A stretch of 9,361 bases of DNA from positions 2,928 through 12,288 of the forward strand of contig DEHU01000210.1 of NCBI GenBank assembly GCA_002352125.1, written 5' to 3'. The position numbers were made by a program, and so were the translations under genes. Shown piece by piece: positions 1 to 7,829 of this stretch. Under the pieces are notes generated by a model, which did no database searches, had not been told where the DNA came from, and saw nothing but the letters and a program-made list of their open reading frames with translations. Each line of letters begins with the position of its first letter. Position 1 is the stretch's first letter. The DNA comes from Competibacteraceae bacterium UBA2792 (GTDB taxonomy: Bacteria > Pseudomonadota > Gammaproteobacteria > Competibacterales > Competibacteraceae).

Positions 1-20
1 TCCAACTGAGCTACGGGCGC
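1..20 (-). tRNA. 5' end of a tRNA gene (probably tRNA-Arg), cut by the window edge
   Basis: Read on the minus strand, the first 20 bases give GCGCCCGTAGCTCAGTTGGA. This is an acceptor-stem 5' strand (GCGCCCG), the U8-A9 pair position, and the conserved start of a D arm (GCTCAG-TTGGA). The mature 5' end would be at base 20, with the rest of the gene beyond the left edge. The GCGCCCG acceptor strand with this D arm matches several proteobacterial tRNA-Arg genes. The anticodon is not in the window, so identity is inferred only; that it is a tRNA is nearly certain. Confidence 0.85.
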
Positions 21-37
21 ATGAAGGAAAGACGAAT

Positions 38-66
38 AAAATACCCGGATTTCGGGTTCTCGTCCA
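38..66 (-). promoter_or_regulatory. candidate sigma70-type promoter for the tRNA
   Basis: On the minus strand, TGGACG (61-66; 4 of 6 matches to TTGACA) lies 17 bp from TATTTT (38-43; 4 of 6 matches to TATAAT). This would place transcription start about 10 bases before the tRNA. A short inverted repeat, ACCCG/CGGGT (42-46 with 52-56), lies in the spacer and is followed by an A/T-rich run in the minus direction. It could therefore instead be a weak terminator of something upstream, and the tRNA may belong to a longer transcript. Weak matches only. Confidence 0.3.
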
Positions 67-234
67 GCGTTTGCAAGGTTGTTTCGTCGTTTCGCCGCAT
101 CGTTTCGTTTCTCGAAAGCAAAATTGCCTTTCCCGGCGGCGAGCGAGATACGGCGGTCCATGTCGTTGGCAACGATGCGTCAACGGGCCGGTCGAGGGTT
201 CGCATATCGGGTTTCAGGCAAGGCCAAATACCGT

Positions 235-240
235 TATAAT
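235..240 (+). promoter_or_regulatory. candidate -10 box (TATAAT) upstream of the cytochrome gene
   Basis: A perfect TATAAT in the plus direction, about 175 bases before the cytochrome start. No good -35 is correctly spaced: the 17-bp position reads TTTCAG. If real, the promoter may need an activator or may be a chance A/T patch. No other strong -10 was noticed nearer the gene. Confidence 0.35.
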
Positions 241-402
241 TATTGCGTTTAGCCGTATCCAAGCCACAACATAACAAGCCCGAACCCAAACCTTCCCACC
301 AACGGTGCTGCCACGAAGATCCTCGCTTGGCGGACCACAGAGCGGTCGAGTCGAATCCGCCGTGACGCGCCCGGGAAAGTGCAGGCTGAAAACGCGCTCA
401 AT

Positions 403-410
403 GAGGTGAG
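403..410 (+). promoter_or_regulatory. ribosome binding site that sets the GTG start of the cytochrome
   Basis: GAGGTGAG lies just before GTG at 414, leaving normal Shine-Dalgarno spacing. The first ATG in frame (441) has no comparable site and would leave only one residue before the membrane anchor. The GTG is therefore preferred. Confidence 0.65.
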
Positions 411-413
411 AAT

Positions 414-914
414 GTGAACCCGCAAGTCGATAAATCCGTAATGACCACGTCCGTTATCCTGATTTCCGGACTGGTGCTGCTGGCAGTCGTGCTGTTCATG
501 GTCGCCGCCCTCGTTGGCGTCGTCGGCAACGTGGCTCCGGACGATAACTCGCGGAAGCAGGCCGCCGTGCTCGAACGCATCAAGCCGGTCGCCCGGGTTT
601 CTTTCGAACAGCCCAAGCCAGCCGTCGCGGTGAAATTGTCCGGCGTGGAGGTTTACAACAAGGTCTGTGCGGCCTGCCATGCTGCCGGTACGCTGGGCGC
701 TCCCAAAACCGGTGCCAAGGATCAGTGGGAACCCCGTTTCGCTCAGGGCTTGGACACGCTGGTGACTCACGCCGTGAGCGGTATCCGCGCCATGCCGGCC
801 AAGGGCGGCGATCCCTCGCTGACCGAGGCCAATATCAAGGATTCCATCGTCTACATGCTGGGCGAGACCGGCATCAAGACGGATGCGGCTCCAGCCGCCG
901 AAGCGCCGAAATAA
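414..914 (+). CDS. membrane-anchored cytochrome c5 family protein
   Basis: Class I c-type cytochrome of the c5 type, 166 aa, a one-heme electron carrier acting on the periplasmic side of the inner membrane. Residues about 10-34 form one hydrophobic segment (signal anchor or uncleaved signal peptide). The residues after it are a variable linker, and about 78-158 are the cytochrome domain. Heme attachment is CAACH at residues 85-89, with H89 the proximal ligand. The distal ligand is Met127 in AMPAKGG, typical of c5 cytochromes. The C-terminus is an Ala/Glu/Pro-rich tail. The gene is monocistronic: it has its own leader and is closed by a strong terminator before the ABC gene. Its redox partner cannot be told from context; such proteins usually serve terminal oxidases or other respiratory routes. 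Family assignment is strong, exact partner unknown. Confidence 0.92.
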   Translation: MNPQVDKSVMTTSVILISGLVLLAVVLFMVAALVGVVGNVAPDDNSRKQAAVLERIKPVARVSFEQPKPAVAVKLSGVEVYNKVCAACHAAGTLGAPKTGAKDQWEPRFAQGLDTLVTHAVSGIRAMPAKGGDPSLTEANIKDSIVYMLGETGIKTDAAPAAEAPK

Positions 915-946
915 CCCGTCGTTCTGCGGTGTCGTCGTATTGCCAG

Positions 947-976
947 GGCCATCCTGCGGGGTGGCCTTTTGTTTTT
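947..976 (+). terminator. rho-independent terminator after the cytochrome gene
   Basis: An 8-bp stem, GGCCATCC (947-954) with GGGTGGCC (959-966, one G-T wobble), closes a TGCG tetraloop and is followed by TTTTGTTTTT. It sits 33 bases after the cytochrome stop and 17 bases before the ABC exporter ATG. It should separate the two genes, unless readthrough feeds the exporter. Confidence 0.9.
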
Positions 977-992
977 GGGTGAACGAACCATC

Positions 993-2858
<1,866 letters not shown>

Positions 2859-2860
2859 TT

Positions 2861-3109
2861 TCAAACCTCGTCCCAATCGTCTGCGCCGAACTCCAGCAAG
2901 GCCCGTTCCGTTTCGCTCAAAATCACCAGAACGCCGGCTTGTTGGCGTTGCAGCCAAGCGCGATGTTCGTAATGTTCGGCGAATTCCGCCGGTATCGGTT
3001 CGGCGATGCCGTCCAGCATCGCGGTCAACTCGGCGACCGTTGCCTCCATTTGCTCCAATTCGTCCAGCAGCTCGCGGCGTCGGATACGCAAGTCGTGGAA
3101 TGTCGGCAT
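2861..3109 (-). CDS. small coiled-coil protein of unknown function
   Basis: An 82-aa protein I do not recognise. Residues about 8-35 are charged, with heptad-like leucines (RRRELLDELEQMEATVAEL), suggesting a short coiled coil. A Pro-containing break (about 36-41) precedes a second helical segment (about 42-75), and the tail is acidic (GADDWDEV). No signal peptide or membrane segment. The start is well supported: GGAGA (3116-3120 on the plus strand reads TCTCC) lies 6 bases before ATG. It begins 21 bp after the stop of the PilC-like gene on the same strand, so the two are probably co-transcribed. It could be a cytoplasmic helper of that protein, which is inference. It ends 2 bp from the ABC exporter's stop. 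Confidence 0.75.
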   Translation of the reverse strand: MPTFHDLRIRRRELLDELEQMEATVAELTAMLDGIAEPIPAEFAEHYEHRAWLQRQQAGVLVILSETERALLEFGADDWDEV

Positions 3110-3130
3110 CGTCTTTCTCCGTTGAAACCA

Positions 3131-4102
3131 TCAATCTGGAACGATTATTCCCCGATAACCGCTGACGATTCCCCATGCCATGAAGATCGCTATCCCCGCG
3201 TAAAACAGGCGGGGTAGCCATTCCGCCAGCGTATCCCATTGCAACTCCAATTGCGTGTCCCATTGGCGTAACTGATGGCGGATGCTTTCGTCCAACCGGC
3301 CTGCTGCTTCGCCGCTGGCGAACAGCGCCACCGCGCCGGGATCGTCCACCACGCCGTAGCGGTTCAGCGTGTCGGCGACCGCTGAGCGGCCATCGGCCAA
3401 CGCTGCCGCTGCGCCGGCGAACCGGGTGCGCAACAAGGGATCGGCGATGCTTTTTCCGGCCAAGGGTAGCGCTTCCAAGATCGGTACGCCGGATTCCAGC
3501 AGCAACAGCAAGCCGAACAGGCCATCGCGCCGCTGTTGCCGGGCCAGCAATCCGCCGAGGACGGGGATTGCCAGCAACAGCTTAGCCCACGTCGCACCGG
3601 TTTCGCGGGCGAGCTGCTGGCGATAGGCGAACGCGAGCACACGCAGACCGCCGTACAGCAACAGCGGCGGCCCGGCGGCTCGCAGCAGATAGCCGCCGAG
3701 TCCGATAGTGCCTTGGAACAGCGCCGGAAAGGGGGCGACAAAGGTCGCCAGCGTCAGGATCAGGAACGGAAAAATCAGCCGCGATTGCAACCGGTCGAAC
3801 AGTTGGGCACGACTGGCGTAATGTTCGCCCAGGTGTTTGTAGAGGGGTTCTAGCCGCCCGCTCATGGCCGCTGCACGCACTGATCGCGCTTCCCACGGCA
3901 GCCATAGGCCGCTGCTTTGTCCCGCTTTCGCCAGATCCGAGCCTTTGGCGAGAAGCGCAGCGGTTTGCGCCAAAGCTTGCCGCGCGTCGGTTGGCAAATC
4001 GCCCCCGATCATGGAAAACGCTTGCGCCGGTGCAATACCGGCGTGTTCCATCGTCGCCAGTTGCGAGAACAGTTGGGAGCGTTGGCGGGTGGTCAGCAAC
4101 AT
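3131..4102 (-). CDS. type II secretion system F (PilC/GspF-like) family membrane protein
   Basis: A 323-aa inner-membrane protein with two T2SF-type domains, about 7-125 and 185-305. PilC and GspF are platform proteins of type IV pili and type II secretion. Visible marks are GEAAGRLDESI in the second domain (family GE.SG.L) and a degenerate copy, AAMSGRLEPL, in the first. Strongly hydrophobic segments lie at about 110-128, 138-158 and 296-316. It is shorter than canonical PilC/GspF (about 400 aa), mostly through a reduced N-terminus. No ATPase, prepilin, peptidase or secretin gene is visible nearby, so it is an orphan here. ATG at 4102 is chosen because it directly precedes the conserved region; an in-frame TTG at 4135 would add 11 residues. 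Neither has a good ribosome binding site. A small coiled-coil gene follows 21 bp downstream. Confidence 0.85.
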   Translation of the reverse strand: MLLTTRQRSQLFSQLATMEHAGIAPAQAFSMIGGDLPTDARQALAQTAALLAKGSDLAKAGQSSGLWLPWEARSVRAAAMSGRLEPLYKHLGEHYASRAQLFDRLQSRLIFPFLILTLATFVAPFPALFQGTIGLGGYLLRAAGPPLLLYGGLRVLAFAYRQQLARETGATWAKLLLAIPVLGGLLARQQRRDGLFGLLLLLESGVPILEALPLAGKSIADPLLRTRFAGAAAALADGRSAVADTLNRYGVVDDPGAVALFASGEAAGRLDESIRHQLRQWDTQLELQWDTLAEWLPRLFYAGIAIFMAWGIVSGYRGIIVPD

Positions 4103-4121
4103 AGCGGTTGTTTTGCAAAAA

Positions 4122-4306
4122 TTACTTTTTGCCAAAGTTGTCCCGCAGCCAGCCGGGGAGACGTGCGCGCACCAAGCCTTTGAGTGCGTTTGTTTCGAAA
4201 ACGGCCACCAGAGCTTTTCTTCCGGTAAGTTAGCCTCGAAATCCAGCGCCTTGCCTCATTGCTCGATTTCCTCGCGCGTTTTCGGCCGCGATGCGCTTCC
4301 GGGATC
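4122..4306 (-). pseudogene. possible decayed small gene
   Basis: Between the 134-aa gene and the PilC-like gene, two minus-strand frames read like pieces of one small protein. From 4306 the first frame gives DPGSASRPKTREEIEQ, hits TGA at 4256-4258, then continues as KALDFEANLPEEK. Near 4212-4225 protein-like sequence shifts to another frame, giving KALVAVFETNALKGL and RARLPGWLRDNFGKK before TAA at 4122-4124. One stop plus one frameshift would explain this as a pseudogene of about 60 codons. I do not recognise the family and no start codon is clear. Alternatives are a 28-aa real ORF starting at GTG 4206-4208, or chance reading in GC-rich DNA. Confidence 0.3.
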
Positions 4307-4310
4307 GCTA

Positions 4311-4715
4311 TCAGTGGGTCTTGCGATTGGGATCCAGTAAATGCTGCCCTAGATTCTTGACGAACTCATCGAGCCGCACCGATTCGTTATGCAGGCGTTC
4401 GTTCATTTGACTCAGAGCGGTGGTCAGCCGGTAAGTGCGAGACATGAGCTGTTCCAGGTCGTCCGTTTGCCACAGTTTATCCGAGTTGACTTCCGGCGTA
4501 CCGTCGTTCAACGCTACCGCGCACCACTCGGGAATCCGGTACATCAGCACCGACTCCCGGTCGCTGGCTAAGCACAGCGTGACCCCGATGTCATACTTGC
4601 GCAGCACCGCCACCATTTCGTCGAGGCAACGCTGCATTTCCTCGCTGGGCCGTTCGTTGGTTTGCAGCACTTCGCCCTCGCTCAAGACCTCCTGCTCTTC
4701 GTCTACCCTGCTCAT
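4311..4715 (-). CDS. hypothetical protein with C-terminal coiled coil
   Basis: A 134-aa soluble protein I do not recognise. Residues 1-25 are acidic and likely disordered. About 26-80 look like a mixed alpha/beta domain with a hydrophobic core (MVAVLRKYDIGVTLCL, ESVLMYRIPEWCAVAL). About 88-127 are a heptad-like helix (LEQLMSRTYRLTTALSQMNE, RLDEFVKNLGQHLL), suggesting a coiled coil. No signal peptide or membrane segment. The ATG at 4713-4715 is chosen for its GGGAGA site 9 bases upstream. An in-frame ATG at 4802 would give 163 aa; the added sequence is reasonably protein-like but that start has no Shine-Dalgarno, and a 9-bp hairpin with a U-rich tail falls inside the added part. The gene is divergent from the dehydrogenase. 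Confidence 0.75.
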   Translation of the reverse strand: MSRVDEEQEVLSEGEVLQTNERPSEEMQRCLDEMVAVLRKYDIGVTLCLASDRESVLMYRIPEWCAVALNDGTPEVNSDKLWQTDDLEQLMSRTYRLTTALSQMNERLHNESVRLDEFVKNLGQHLLDPNRKTH

Positions 4716-4724
4716 TTCGATTCG

Positions 4725-4730
4725 TCTCCC
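4725..4730 (-). promoter_or_regulatory. ribosome binding site favouring the shorter start of the 134-aa protein
   Basis: GGGAGA on the minus strand, 9 bases before ATG at 4713-4715. The alternative ATG at 4802 has only GGGA about 16 bases away. This site is the main reason for the shorter gene model. Confidence 0.55.
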
Positions 4731-4754
4731 GTCGTCTAGGTCGGGTTTGGGTTC

Positions 4755-4796
4755 AAACGAAAACCCCCGCACTGGGATGTCGATGAGGCGGGGGTT
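4755..4796 (-). terminator. strong hairpin with U-rich tail: terminator or attenuator-like element
   Basis: Perfect 9-bp inverted repeat AACCCCCGC (4762-4770) and GCGGGGGTT (4788-4796) around a 17-base loop. In the minus direction the stem is followed by TTCGTTT after the closing TT, a terminator-like U-rich tail; the plus direction has none. It lies 47 bases upstream of the preferred start of the 134-aa gene. It could therefore end a short leader or small RNA transcript, or attenuate that gene. A weaker hairpin, GGGA/TCCC (4807-4810 with 4816-4819), lies just before it. If the longer gene model is right, it is a chance fold inside coding sequence. Confidence 0.45.
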
Positions 4797-4971
4797 CAGC
4801 ATATTCGGGATGACGTCCCAATCGGAGGATCATGCGTCAGCTATGGTCATATAGGATGGCTGCCCCCGGACGAATGGCGAATTTGGAAAACGATCAGATT
4901 GTTGTCGAAATATTACGCCAATCGTTGATCGTTCGCCAGTTACGAATAGTTTTCCGTCAAGCGTCCGCTCT

Positions 4972-4977
4972 GAGGTG
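4972..4977 (+). promoter_or_regulatory. ribosome binding site that sets the dehydrogenase start
   Basis: GAGGTG lies 7 bases before ATG 4985, which opens directly onto a signal peptide. The in-frame ATG at 4832 also has an SD-like GGAGG (4824-4828) but only 3 bases away, and starting there would bury the signal peptide behind 51 extra residues. Confidence 0.7.
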
Positions 4978-4984
4978 TTTTGTC

Positions 4985-6091
4985 ATGTCCGGAAAAATGC
5001 TGTTGCACTTACTATTGATTCTGTCCGTTTCGCTTAGCCAAAGTTGCACTGCCAGCCCGCCGCTGGAACGAATCCGGCTACCACCCGGATTCGTCATCGA
5101 TGTCTTTGCCGGCCATGTGCCAAACGCGCGGGTCATGGTACGCGGCGACCGGGGAACGATCTTCGCGAGCACTCGAAGCGCCGGCAGCATTTATGCGCTG
5201 CGCGACGCCGACGGCGATGGCCGTGCCGAAAAACGTTGGACTATCGCTCGCAACCTCGACATGCCGAACGGCATCGCATTTCGCGACGGTGCCTTATACG
5301 TTGCCGCCGTGGATCGTATTTGGCGCTACGATGACATCGAAAACCGGCTCGACGATCCGCCCAAACCGGTTTTGATCACCGGCGCGTTACCCAAGGATTC
5401 AGCGCACGGCTGGCGCTATATCGCCTTCGGGCCGGATGGCAAGCTTTACGTGGCGGTCGGCGCGCCCTGCAACATCTGCGATCGACCCGGTTACGCGGAA
5501 CTGCGCCGGCTGAACCCCGATGGATCCGGCATGGAAACTTTTGCCCAAGGCATTCGCAACACGGTCGGATTCGCTTGGAATCCGGCAGATCGAACCTTGT
5601 GGTTCACCGAAAACGGCCGCGACTGGCTAGGCGACGAGCTACCGCCGGACGAACTCGATCACGCTCCCCGTGCCGGCCTGCACTTCGGCTATCCTTACTG
5701 CCATGCCGGCGACCTGCCCGATCCCGAATTCGGCAAAGGAAAGCACTGCGCGGATTACGCGCCACCAGCGCAAAAGCTGGGGCCGCACGTAGCCCCGCTG
5801 GGGTTGGCGTTCTACGCCGGCACCCAGTTTCCCGAGCGCTATCGCGGCCAGATTTTCATTGCTGAGCACGGTTCCTGGAATCGAAGCCAGAAGATTGGCT
5901 ACCGGGTGACGCTGGTTACTTTGCGCGATGGCCGCGCGGTTGGCTACGAACCGTTTGCCGAGGGCTGGCTGCACGACGAACAAACTTGGGGCCGGCCCGC
6001 TTACCTGTTGGTGATGCCGGATGGTTCGCTGCTGGTGTCCGACGATTACGCTGGCGCGATCTACCGCATTCGCTACGATTCCAAAACATGA
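4985..6091 (+). CDS. secreted PQQ-dependent sugar dehydrogenase-like protein (sorbosone dehydrogenase family)
   Basis: A 368-aa exported beta-propeller of the glucose/sorbosone dehydrogenase family. Members oxidise sugars or aldehydes in the periplasm with PQQ; whether this one binds PQQ, and its substrate, are inferred. A short signal sequence (about 1-20, hydrophobic 5-17) ends at SQSC, so Cys21 might be lipidated, although the lipobox is weak (-3 is Ser). The propeller starts at LPPGFVIDVFAG. Family motifs are MPNGIAF, HGWRY at 141-145 (His141 fits the catalytic base of such enzymes), GAPCNIC ending at Cys165, IRNTVGFAWNP, WFTENGRDWLGDELPPDEL, HFGYPYCH, GSWNRS and LLVSDDYAGAIYRI. The length fits the family with nothing missing. 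The stop overlaps the start of the next gene (ATGA), so the two are probably translationally coupled. Confidence 0.88.
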   Translation: MSGKMLLHLLLILSVSLSQSCTASPPLERIRLPPGFVIDVFAGHVPNARVMVRGDRGTIFASTRSAGSIYALRDADGDGRAEKRWTIARNLDMPNGIAFRDGALYVAAVDRIWRYDDIENRLDDPPKPVLITGALPKDSAHGWRYIAFGPDGKLYVAVGAPCNICDRPGYAELRRLNPDGSGMETFAQGIRNTVGFAWNPADRTLWFTENGRDWLGDELPPDELDHAPRAGLHFGYPYCHAGDLPDPEFGKGKHCADYAPPAQKLGPHVAPLGLAFYAGTQFPERYRGQIFIAEHGSWNRSQKIGYRVTLVTLRDGRAVGYEPFAEGWLHDEQTWGRPAYLLVMPDGSLLVSDDYAGAIYRIRYDSKT

Positions 6092-7818
6092 CTCGTCAAA
6101 TTCGCATCGTGTCGAACTCCACCGGAACGAATGATGAAGGAAATGCGGTAATTGGGCCGCCGGGCGCCGGTCGGCCGCGGCGACTTGCCGCGCTGGCGCT
6201 GGCGTTGCTGGTGCTCAACTCAGCGCTGACTTTTCAAAACCGCTGGCCGACGGCTGGCGTGCGCTGGGTGCCGGAATTGTCCATCGAACTGGCCGCGTTA
6301 TTGCTGGTGCTCGCGCTCGTTGCCGCGTGGCGCGGCACGCCGGGCCGCGCGATGCGCAACGCGCTGGCCGGCGGCTATCTCGTCCTCGTCCTCGGGCGCT
6401 ATCTGGATGTCACCGTCCCGGCCTTGATGGGGCGATCCATCAACTTGTACTGGGACAGCCAGCACGTTCCCCGCGTGGCGGCCATGCTCGTGGACAGCAT
6501 CGCCGGCTGGCAGTTGATGCTGGCCGGTTTGGCGCTGCTGGTTTGCCTGGCCGCGTCGGTCGCCATCCTGCGCTGGGCGTTCGGTTCGGTCGCGGCCGCG
6601 CTGGCTCGACCGGCTGGCGTGCGCTGGTTGGGTGCGCTGGCGCTGGCGCTGTTGGCGCTGTACGGCGCCGGCCGGCTAAATTCGCGCCTGCCGACCGAAC
6701 ATTGGTTTGCGTTGCCGGTTTCCGGGATGCTCGCCGAGCAAGTCCGGTCGACGCTGGCCGCGACCGTGTTCCGGGATCGAAGCTGGCTCGCCGCGCAACC
6801 GCCGCTGCCCGGTTCCGACCTGAAGCGGCTCGAACGGGGCGACGTGTTCGTTCTGTTTTTCGAATCCTACGGCGCGCTGGTTTTCGACGATCCCCGCTTC
6901 GCCGCTCCACTGGCCGGCGAGTTCGCCGCGCTGGAGCAGTCGCTGGATGCCGCCGGCTGGCGAAGCGTCTCGGCCCGGGTGGAGTCCAGCACTTTCGGCG
7001 GCATATCCTGGCTGGCGCATTCCAGCCTGCTGTCCGGGTTGCGCATCGCCGATCAGAGCGATTACCAGGATTTGCTGGCTTCCGGCCGGGGCACGCTCGC
7101 CGGCCGGTTCGCCGCCGCCGGTTACCGTACCGTCGCGATCATGCCGGGACTCAAATATCCGTGGCCAGAGGGCCAATTCTATCGCTTCGACCGGGTTTAC
7201 AACGCCGAGCGGTTGGACTACACCGGGCCGGCTTATGGCTGGATGGTCATTCCCGATCAGTACAGTCTGTATCGGGTGCACCAGAAGGAGACAACGGCTG
7301 CTGGCCGCCCGCCGCTATTCGTGTTCTTCCCGACTATCAACAGCCATGCGCCATTCGCGCCGCTGCCGCCGTACCAGCCGGATTGGACCCAGTTCGATGT
7401 CGCCGCCGCCGTGCCCGCCGTCCCGGCAACGGTGGAATTAAATCGCCGGCTGGATGGAGAAGAGCTGGCGGCAGCCTATATCCAAAGCGTCCGCTACAGC
7501 TTGGCGGTGCTGGGCGGCTATCTGCGCCAGTACGCGCCGCCGGGCGCGCTGTTGCTGGTGCTCGGCGATCACCAGCCGCCGGCGGTGGTCGGCGGCCGCG
7601 ATATTTCCTGGCAAGTGCCGGTCCACTTGTTCTCGCGCAATCCCGAACTGGTCGATGCGTTCGTAGCGGCCGGATTCAAACCGGGGATGACGCCCGGCGC
7701 GGCGGCGTTAGGGGGTATCGAGACGCTGGGGCCATTGCTCTTGCGGACGCTGGACGGCCGGCAGCCGGTTCGAGCCGCTTCGGCGCCGGTCGCTGCCGGC
7801 GAGCATCGGATCCGGTGA
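6088..7818 (+). CDS. membrane sulfatase / LTA-synthase-like phosphotransferase
   Basis: A 576-aa membrane enzyme of the alkaline phosphatase-sulfatase superfamily, like LtaS/OpgB-type transferases. These move phosphoglycerol or phosphoethanolamine from phospholipids onto envelope glycans. About five hydrophobic segments (near 32-49, 61-81, 92-113, 134-166, 179-196) precede a periplasmic domain from about 250. Metal-site candidates are Glu259 (FFESYG) and Asp494-His495 (GDHQPP); His420 (NSHAPF) fits the substrate-contact His. The nucleophile region is STFGGISWLAH (301-311). Thr302 or Ser307 could serve, and Ser307 aligns best with the Thr of related GG.TW motifs. ATG at 6088 overlaps the previous stop by 4 bp; an in-frame ATG at 5986 would lie deep inside the upstream gene. 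It ends 11 bp from the facing phosphatidyltransferase. Family sure, exact substrate unknown. Confidence 0.85.
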   Translation: MTRQIRIVSNSTGTNDEGNAVIGPPGAGRPRRLAALALALLVLNSALTFQNRWPTAGVRWVPELSIELAALLLVLALVAAWRGTPGRAMRNALAGGYLVLVLGRYLDVTVPALMGRSINLYWDSQHVPRVAAMLVDSIAGWQLMLAGLALLVCLAASVAILRWAFGSVAAALARPAGVRWLGALALALLALYGAGRLNSRLPTEHWFALPVSGMLAEQVRSTLAATVFRDRSWLAAQPPLPGSDLKRLERGDVFVLFFESYGALVFDDPRFAAPLAGEFAALEQSLDAAGWRSVSARVESSTFGGISWLAHSSLLSGLRIADQSDYQDLLASGRGTLAGRFAAAGYRTVAIMPGLKYPWPEGQFYRFDRVYNAERLDYTGPAYGWMVIPDQYSLYRVHQKETTAAGRPPLFVFFPTINSHAPFAPLPPYQPDWTQFDVAAAVPAVPATVELNRRLDGEELAAAYIQSVRYSLAVLGGYLRQYAPPGALLLVLGDHQPPAVVGGRDISWQVPVHLFSRNPELVDAFVAAGFKPGMTPGAAALGGIETLGPLLLRTLDGRQPVRAASAPVAAGEHRIR

Positions 7819-7829
7819 TCGGCAGCGAG

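Larger units (their letters stand above)
21..413. other. non-coding interval between the tRNA and the cytochrome gene
   Basis: About 390 bases with no convincing gene. A 72-codon open frame exists at 21-239 (+), but it has no ribosome binding site, its start codon abuts the tRNA, and it resembles no family I know. The stretch 81-110 is T/C-rich, with GTTTCG at 81-86, 89-94 and 102-107. The most useful signals are a perfect TATAAT at 235-240 (+) and a Shine-Dalgarno at 403-410. The interval probably holds divergent promoters for the tRNA (minus) and the cytochrome (plus), with a 5' leader of roughly 165 bases on the latter. Confidence 0.5.

Noticed and set aside
81..107. Three GTTTCG copies upstream of the cytochrome gene
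   Set aside because: They are irregularly spaced and short, and too weak to call an operator or repeat family.
969..992. TTG start at 969 extending the ABC exporter by 8 residues
   Set aside because: It lies inside the T-tract of the cytochrome terminator, and the extension (MFLGERTI) is not part of the family; ATG 993 fits better.
4763..4796. The 9-bp inverted repeat considered as one unit of a CRISPR or REP-type array
   Set aside because: Only one copy exists in the window.
6251..6627. 17-bp exact direct repeat (6251-6267 and 6611-6627) inside the sulfatase-like gene
   Set aside because: Both copies encode AGVRW in the same frame between membrane helices. This is likely chance in GC-rich Leu/Ala-coding sequence, with no mobile-element signs.
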